This document shows, in pieces, positions 48,301 to 57,576 of a stretch of 64,000 nt of DNA (positions within the stretch are counted from its first letter, which is position 1; each line of letters begins with the position of its first letter). The stretch is from Anadara kagoshimensis. Taxonomy: Eukaryota; Mollusca; Bivalvia; Arcoida; Arcidae. The position numbers and the translations under genes are program-made. The notes beneath the pieces were generated by a model that saw only the letters and a program-made list of their open reading frames with translations, did no database searches and had not been told where the DNA came from. The stretch lies in NCBI GenBank assembly GCA_021292105.1, contig CM037860.1, positions 10,434,698-10,498,697 of the forward strand, in the 5' to 3' direction.

Positions 48301-51300
48301 TAATATTTTAATATTAGCAGTTGAAGTCAATCATGATCCCGCTCACTCTAGGTGTGCACCAAATACTAACATTGGGCGTCAGCATCGATCACGCTAACGC
48401 TGGGTTTAACTGGCATTACCATTGAGCATCGAGATTGATCAAACTCATGCCAGGCGTACCAAACCCTCAAACACTTTTACACTGGAGAGTCGATGTCGGT
48501 CACATTCGCGCCGGGTGCATCTAATATTTTAATATTAGGAGTTGATGTTAATCACGATCCCGCTCACATGAGTTGTGCACCAAATGCTAACCATGGACGT
48601 CAACGTCAATCACGCTGCGTGCAACTGGCATTACCATTAAGCGTCTATGTTAACCACACTCATATCAGGCGTACAAAACACTAAAACCACTTTTACATTA
48701 GTCAGTTGATACAGATCATGACTGGTGTACCAAGCAATTTAAAATTTGGATGTCGGTTGTACAATGCAGACTTTTCTGTTCTTCTGTAACAGCGAGTTCT
48801 TTCCGCAAATGAATTCTATCTAAAAAATAAATCCCCATGTATTTATTTCTTAGGAATGAAAGGCCTAGTAATTTCATACCACGGTATGAACACGTTAGTA
48901 TAGCGATTCCAACAGAAAAACCGTACTAAATCTTGTGATTTTTTTCTGTTTTAATTTATCGGAAATTTTATACCAGGACAGAATTTACACTAACACTTGT
49001 TTAATTCTTTCCGATGGTGATTATACATGCATAACATCCAGTGCTGATAATGGAAAGATGAAACTTCAATTTTAGTATTATTACTTTTTGCTATATATCA
49101 GTTTATTTAGAAATTAGTTTTCATGAATCAATTTAAGGGATCATTATAGACAAAACCCTATCAAACCCGAAATGGCTATTTAAAATTAATTTTAAGCATT
49201 TTGCACTGCTAAAATCGTGGGTAATTTTGGCAAACAGGAAGTCACTATCCTCAAGACACCAGTATATACACGCTAAAATGGTCAATTTTCGAATGAAGAA
49301 AAATCAGTGAATGTGGCTTCCCAGCCCCAATTTGAATCTTCTTGACCCACATTTTATTTTACAACTTTGCCATGTGCTACTTTTGAACGTATTGTTTCAT
49401 AAAATTCAAAAGTAGCACATGACTTTAGCAATGCAACTTGAGATCTCTAGGGGTAAAAAAAGTCTGGTACCATAGATAAGTATTGTACAACAAACGTGAA
49501 AACAATCAATATTTTCTCCTTTAGACATGACCATTTTATGTGGTAAATAGAAGTTGTAAATATTGATTTAGCTTGCTGCCTTAAGCTTTAACGATTATTA
49601 AAACGCCGTATTACTCAGCAGTATTCGGTATCGGAAGTAGGGGATTTATGTCAAAGCCGTTATGGAAATCCTAAAATCAATACGTAATTGTCACTTGATG
49701 GAGATTGTCTAATAACTATACAAAACTAACGGTGTGTTATAAATCCATTTTTATGTAAATTGTCTATAATTATGATTATTATAAATAACCAATAAGCTGT
49801 GTTACAAATTCTATTTAATCCAGAAAACGGATACAGAGTAATGCTGCCTACTTATAAAACACCAGGCACGTGGTAATTCCCTAATCTATACAATTTGCGA
49901 ATGTCCATCGTTCTGCTTCCTGGATATGATATATATAGTGCATTTAAACTGATAATTACAATATAACAGAAAGGGGGCATTTACAATAAAACGGAAAAGG
50001 AGTATTTAGAATTAAACATAAGGGTGTTATTTTTGCACCACGATACTTGTACTGATTTAGGTACATCACTTATGTATCATTACAAACGATTTGTAAGCCA
50101 TTTCAATTTCACAAAACAACTACCAAAATTGCCAAATTGGAAAATTACTTGCATTAATCTAAATAGATATAAATGCGTGTGAATATAATATTTATCATTG
50201 AAATTTGAAGCAGTATTTTTTTTAAAGTTTCAATGGTCAATGTATATTAAAATTTTTTGTGAAAGCAAAACCACTTGGAGGTCTGGGCTGAGTAACTCGA
50301 AGCTATCTTAGTAGTTACGAATACTTACTCCTTTGTGTTATATAGGCATTAAGCGTTCGTAACTGCTAAGAGAGCTTCGAGTTACCCAGCCCAGCATCTG
50401 ATACTTTATATTTGATATCACTTACAAAAAGACTACTTTTGTCACTAGTTAACCTATCCACACAAATCGAAGCTCGACTGCCTTGTGGTCGTGAAACCGA
50501 TAGCTAGTGACCGAGAACCTGTCGAAATCTAGATAGTAGCTGCCAAAGAGCTATGGAAATATAACTAGGGAGAGGTCGGGATGAGGTGCCAGTTCAGAAG
50601 GCTTTCTACTTGTTTGTACTGTGTAGGTTTATATAACATTATATCTACATAAATGACATAATTACCTTCTTGTTGTGTATATATAAATATTTATTAGGTT
50701 ACGGTGACCTTGTTTTACAATATTCACCAAATCAAGTTCCCAGGCCATTGATGCTTCTCTCCACTGAAAACAAAAAGGGATTTGTTTCAATCATTGCCTT
50801 TATTAAATAGAGTCTAAATAAGTCAAATATGTCAAGTTCTAATATATTAATTCATATATCAGTAATCACCATAATTATGTTCTACTTTCGTAACTTTTGG
50901 CGCGGTCATCCCCCTTTTGCTCTATATCTACTTTCCAGTATACATTCAGAGTGTACGTGTCTGTCTTACATATTTTGATCTTTGGGTTTGTACCCAGTTG
51001 TCGTTCATGAAATAGGATACTGATATTTAGAAGGGGTAAGATCTGATCTAGAACATCTAATTATTCCCTCTATTTATACCCGAATACGATTTATTCTAAT
51101 ACCAAATAAGAGAGACTGAATAGCTTAATAGTATACAAATAAACAGTGTAAAAAGGTTAAATCACATGAAATTTTGTAATCTTTTGTCCTTTAATAATTG
51201 TCAGTGTTGTTTGGTAGCTTAAATATATATGGTATTTTGAAAGAAAAGACAGCGAGTTAATGCACCATCACTAACTTAAGTGATACTAGTAGTAAAATCT

Positions 51301-54300
51301 GAAACCCTGTTAACGATCGAAATAATATCGTTGTCATATAATGTTATTGTTGCAATGTAATGTGTAGAATAATTTTCTGAGCACTTCAACTTAACGTACT
51401 CACTTATCAACTAAACGTACTCACTTATCAACTTAAGGCACTTCCTTTTAAACTTAACGTACTCACCTATCAACTTAATGTACTCACTTATCAACTTAAC
51501 TGACTCACCTATCAACTTAACGTACTCACTAACCAACTTAACGTACTCACTAGTCAACTTAACGTACCCACTTATCAACTTAACGTACTCCCTTTTCAAC
51601 TGAACGTACTCACCTATCAACTTAACGTACTCATTATCAACTTAACGTACCCACTTATCAACTTAACGCACTCGCCTATCAACTTAAGATGCTCACTTAT
51701 CAACTCAACGTACTCACCTATCAACGTAACCACTCATCAACTTCACGTACTCACTTACCAACTTAACGTACTCACTTATCAACTTAACGTACTCATTTAT
51801 CAACTTAACATACGCACTTATCAATTTAACATATGCACTTATCAATTTAACATACCCACTTATAAACTTAACATACTCACTTTCCAACTTAACATACTCA
51901 CTTATCAACTTAACGTTTTCATTTATCAACTTAACGTTCACACTTATCAACTTTACGTGCTCACTTATCAACTAAAGGCTCACTTATCATTATAACGTAC
52001 CCACTTATCAAACTTAACATACGCACTTATCAATTTAACGTACCCACTTATCAAACTTAACATACGCACTTATCAACTTAGCGTTCTCACTTATCAACTT
52101 AACGTTCTCACTTATCAACTTAGCGTTCTCACTTATCAACTTAACGTTCTCACTTATCAACTTAACGTTCTCACTTATCAACTTAACGTTCTCACTTATC
52201 AATTTAACGTACTCATTTATCAACTTAACATACCCACTTATCATTTGTCAACTGAACGTACTCTGATCGTTTATATTTAGATGATATAAGCAAGCAGAGA
52301 ATAGATGTAAAAATATCATGAATTATAAATATTGTCGCTATCGAGTGTCTGGTCGTTTAGAGATGGTCCGAATTCGATATGCACACTCTGATACATATAC
52401 AGTTTAATCTATCCTTGGCTTTATTGATAAAAAATAAGTATAAAACTAATACAATCAAAATTTAACTCATTTAAAAGCATTGAAGCAACACTGTTGATTT
52501 TCAAGACCATTATACAGTAAAACATTCAAATTAATCTTTTAACGGTTCTCTATATTGTACTGAAACCAGTCAGCTTTAATATGTAGATCTTTTGTATTCT
52601 ATACCAGCCTATCTCCGGCTGAGACGACTCAAGCTTCTAATTGCATTTGTGTAAAAGTGATTCTGCAGGCAATTTATCTGCTTCTGATAACTGGTTCAAA
52701 GATAGAATATTGATTTTTCAGTCTATCAGACTTCAGAGAATTCACTTTATATTATCTGATGATTCCGTCAGAGAAGGACAGCAAAAGGATTGCTTAGTCA
52801 TTATCAACAGTATGTGAAACTTGTACATCATCTCTAGTAGGTGAACATTCCTGGGTCTAATCAAAAACATATTAATCCACGTTCAAAGCACAAACCCAAA
52901 GCAAAGTAAAAAAAACTTTGATGCTTGCAAATTATGAGAAACACCCGAACTTCCACCAAGGAAGTGAGGCCGGGTGCTCCGGAAGGGTAAGCAACATGTG
53001 TTATCAAAAATTGGGAATGAAAGGAACATGGAACTATGGGACATCAATTATATCCAGGGGAATTTTGGATACAGAGACATCATAATAATCAACAATATTG
53101 TGATCCTAACCCGAAAGTTTGTGGGTTCGTCTGAACTAAGTGAAAAATCTTGACTAGGACATACATGATGTATATTGTAGTTATTTATTCCACTATCTCT
53201 ACTGTCTATTCTTTTACTGAATAAAGACATCAAAATCCTTTAAATAACGAATGGTATACAGCAGCCCTTTGTTTACACATTGTCAATAATGTTATACATT
53301 CCCTAGTAATAAATACAGCTAGTTAATTATTTAGTTGCTCTGATTAAGTGAAATAAACATTGATGTTTTTTAATATTCAACCTCTATATTATTCGTCTAT
53401 TAATTTAAAGTTTTGCAATAAGGGAGTACAGTTTGTGTTTGTATACAAATGATTGACAATATATCAACATTAACATACATGTACAGTATGTTGTCCACTT
53501 ATAATTCAAAGAGGATTTTGAACTCTAGTAACACTGTGATATATAGTACTATAATGAATAGATTATAGCAGACCAAAAATACTATTACATGTAATATACT
53601 CAATGTTCCTATCCAAGAAGATATGGGCAACAGGTAATCACTTAATCAAGTTTATGTTTCAAAGAACTCAAATCATGTTTGGTCAATTATTATACTTCTG
53701 GTCATATGACTGGGTTATGTGATAAATGTGCACCAGATAATTTTTATTTTACTGTACAGTTTAACATTATTGTGTATTTTAGGATTTACATAATCCATAT
53801 TCTAATTAAATACTTTACAACAATCTATTTATATACTTGACATTACGTTTAACATACACTAGATATGATAAACAAGTCACATATATACAGGAAATTGTTC
53901 ATATCCGAACCCATTGACTTCTTCACGTGACTTCCCAAAATACTTACACTCTTAACTCTATTAAGTTTTAATTTATTCATTAGTATTTTAATTCATTCAT
54001 AAGAGTCGCGATAATTTAACAAAAATGATTTATTATATGAATAAATTTAATGTCGTATATGAATGCACGAAAAATGACAAATTGTATGTAAAGTAACATA
54101 CTGTCTTAAGAAACTCTACAAGACTTCGACCCAAAGTTACAGCCACTATATTACCATAGCAACCCAATCTGTTCTCTGTAAAAACAAAACTAGATGACCA
54201 AAAATAGGGAATCTGCATTATAAGCAGATTGTGGGTTTCCAAAAGACCAAAATATTTTGCTTTTTATCTGCAACATTTCAAATGTCCGACTCCTACAGAA

Positions 54301-54619
54301 AACTTAACATCTGGGCACTATACTTACTGTTATCCATAAATGACCAACTTATGCAAAGTAAGTGCAATGATTTCAAATAAGACAATGGTTATGTGAAATA
54401 CCTCTTTTTTATCATGCAGTAAAAACAACATTGAAGCTGCCTCAGCACCAGTTATCCTTCCTGTGTCCGGATCCCGACGAATTTTTCCGAGTATAGTGGT
54501 GACGTCAAACTCATCATGATACAAAGGGCTGAAAAGAATGTGGAAACATGTAATATTTAAAGAAAGGTTTCATAAATATTGACGTGTCTGTAATCTGAAT
54601 TTTGTCGCATTAGTTCTGC

Positions 54620-54678
<59 letters not shown>

Positions 54679-57528
54679 CAAATGTAATTAGTGGTTGGTT
54701 TTAGAGTTAATAATCGATTTACAGTTAGAGATACTGAAGCAATTGATCCTAGTAAATATGTTTAGATAGTTTTATTACAATGAGTGGTCCATACAATGTT
54801 TTCCTTAAATGTAAACGGAACTATTCAAAAAATGGCATATCATCAAAATTATTTAAATTTCGTCTGTGCAGGTCAGCTACAGTAAATAATAAGATTTATT
54901 TCAATACCTTCTTGTGACATTGTTAACTGTGTCTAGGATATCTGAATATTCCAGAGAATCGATGATGGTTTCGTTGTAATACCAAAGCTCTAGTAAGCTT
55001 CGTGTTCGACAGAAAGGTCCAACTCTAATAAAAGAAAAAAAGATTATATACAAAAAATAAAATATTAAAGATAAGAAATTAGAATTTAAAGATGTAGAGT
55101 ATAACGATGTGTTTCAAGAAAATTTCAAAATAAATACCAACAGCAATAGTTATCAATGGTCAAAATGGACAATGTCATTGAACAATCAGGCAACAGAAAA
55201 AGTCAACAAAACAGGAGGGTCAAAAATATATGGATACACTTTAAATGGGATGATACTGTTCTACATGATGGGAATATGAATTAGTATTATACTGTCCAAC
55301 CTGCCTTTAAGGCCACCTCTATATATAAGGGTCACCTGCTTATAAAGGCCAGTAGAATTGTATCCAAACTGTTCTTTATTCATATGATTTGAACCTGTAT
55401 ATAAAGGCCACCTGCCCATAAAGGCCACTTTTACTGGTTCCCTTGGGTGGCTTTTATAGACAGGTTTGACTGTACTATCATTATCTCTGATATCAGTGTA
55501 GAACTGAACAGATCATGAACTGAGAACTGTCATTCAATTATAAACTAAACAATTTATGTTTGGAAGAGGAAATATATATTATTTCCTGCTGAAAAGTAGC
55601 ACCTGAAATGACAAAACATTACAATGACACCTGTCATGTTTCAATTGCATTTAAAAGTAGCACCTGTTTCACAGGTAATTAGAGATAAACAACATACCTG
55701 ATACACATATTGTCTAGATTCTTGCCGTTAATATCGATATCCTTTGCTTTTTTATACATGTCCATCATCTGTAATACAAAGGCAAACAATTCAAGTTGTG
55801 GAAATAATTTCAGAATTAAAATACATGAAAAAGTTAATGTTATCTCCAGTTTTATCTTTAAAAAGTAACACAACTAACCGATACATATGCTAATCATACA
55901 CAACTTTATCAGTGGATATGAGGATAGGTGTTCAAGAAGCAAGGATAAATGTCTGTTTTGCAATAAACAAACAACTCCGAATATCAAATTTGTGCTCCTT
56001 GTTTTTTTAACAATTACATATGGACCATGTCTGCGATGGTTCCGGCAATAGTAATAGGAAGGTTGAAAAATGGACACTTCCAAAATTTTTACTACATTTT
56101 GTACTGTCATGTCAAACTGTAAATGGATGTCATGCAGTCAACATACTTGTAATACTTGTGTAAAGTAAAATGGTTCATATAAATCAGTAAACTTACGGCT
56201 TTAAGTGACGTTTTCGACAATATGTTGTTTTCCAGGAAAATCAAAGAAGCAAACCGGGTAACTGGTGGGAAATGCTCCATCACCCAGACTTTCTCGCCTT
56301 GAATCCGTGACGATTCCGGCACCCATAGTTTTTCAGTGTCGCTAGTTTCCTTGAAATCTTTAAGTCCAATTCCAAAAAGTCCGCAGATAAAGAGAGAGAT
56401 CGCTATGGTCTTTACTGGGTGTGTACCAATCTTTTTACCAAGCCTGTATAATAAAATTGATAGTTAAAACTGAGAAAATTACAATTAAAACAGGCACTAG
56501 AGAACGTTTTCAGCTGTAATTGGTTATATAAAGAATTGAAGGTGATTTGGTAGTAGTAGTGGTAGTAGTTAAATGATGAAATGTGTGTACAGACTAACAA
56601 CAAGTGACTTGACATTAATCAGAACATTCAAGAGCACATAACAAAAGAAACGAGATACTAGTAGAAAACAAGCCACAACATACATTGGTCTACCAATTTT
56701 AGAGGGACAATAATAAACATGATGACAATACGACAAATATAGTCTTGCTTCAACAATATTTTATGAAAATACTAACCATGAACGGTTTATAAAAACGGTT
56801 ACTAGTATATAAAAGATTTATAATAAGTGCACTTCATGTTCACGCATTGTTCATGGTTTTAACTAATTGCTACCGTTTTCAAGAATACATGTATTTCACT
56901 CTACTTAGACATATGTATCTTAATCTAGATGAAAATGTTTGGTATTGCTGATATTTTTGTTCCAAGTTCAAATACTTCAATACAGAACATCAGATAAAAT
57001 AAGGGCAAAACAATCACAAAAGCTTGTTCGGTTAAATTGAATCGTCCGTTTTTCTTTTTTAATCGCCAGAGACCACACTGGGAATTTAATGGTTAAGTTA
57101 TTAATACGAAAAAGAGAAATATCAGTTACAAAACCCGATATCTTCATCCGATATGATTGTATAAAACACTAAATACCAATGTATTTATACATATGTGTAC
57201 AATAATTAAATATAATTAATTGTTCCTTAGTTGCTCGTTTCACAAAATTACATTACGTGTATACCATTTTAATAAGGTGTTGAAAGATACTCGTCATGGT
57301 TTGAGTAAGTTTATCAAAATTTTAGATAATCTTATTACATATCTTAAGTAGACAATTCAGAATGGATCCGACTGGAAATAATCAACCATGTGACCTTTAC
57401 AAGGGGTCACGAGCACTTTAAGTGATATAACTAGAAGATTAAATTTTCAACAAGACAACAACGTTATTTATATTTAGGTTATAACAGTACATAGTGATTA
57501 GTGATAAGTACATTGTACTTTTAAAATT

Positions 57529-57576
<48 letters not shown>

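Noticed and set aside
47834-48684. Several plus-strand frames with valine-, threonine- and histidine-rich repeats
   Set aside because: They lie wholly in the degenerate minisatellite of intron 6 and shift frame between units.
51411-52244. Minus-strand frames encoding K-L-I-S-E-Y-V repeats
   Set aside because: These are products of the 21-bp array in intron 5 of the patched-domain gene; unit length divisible by three keeps them open.
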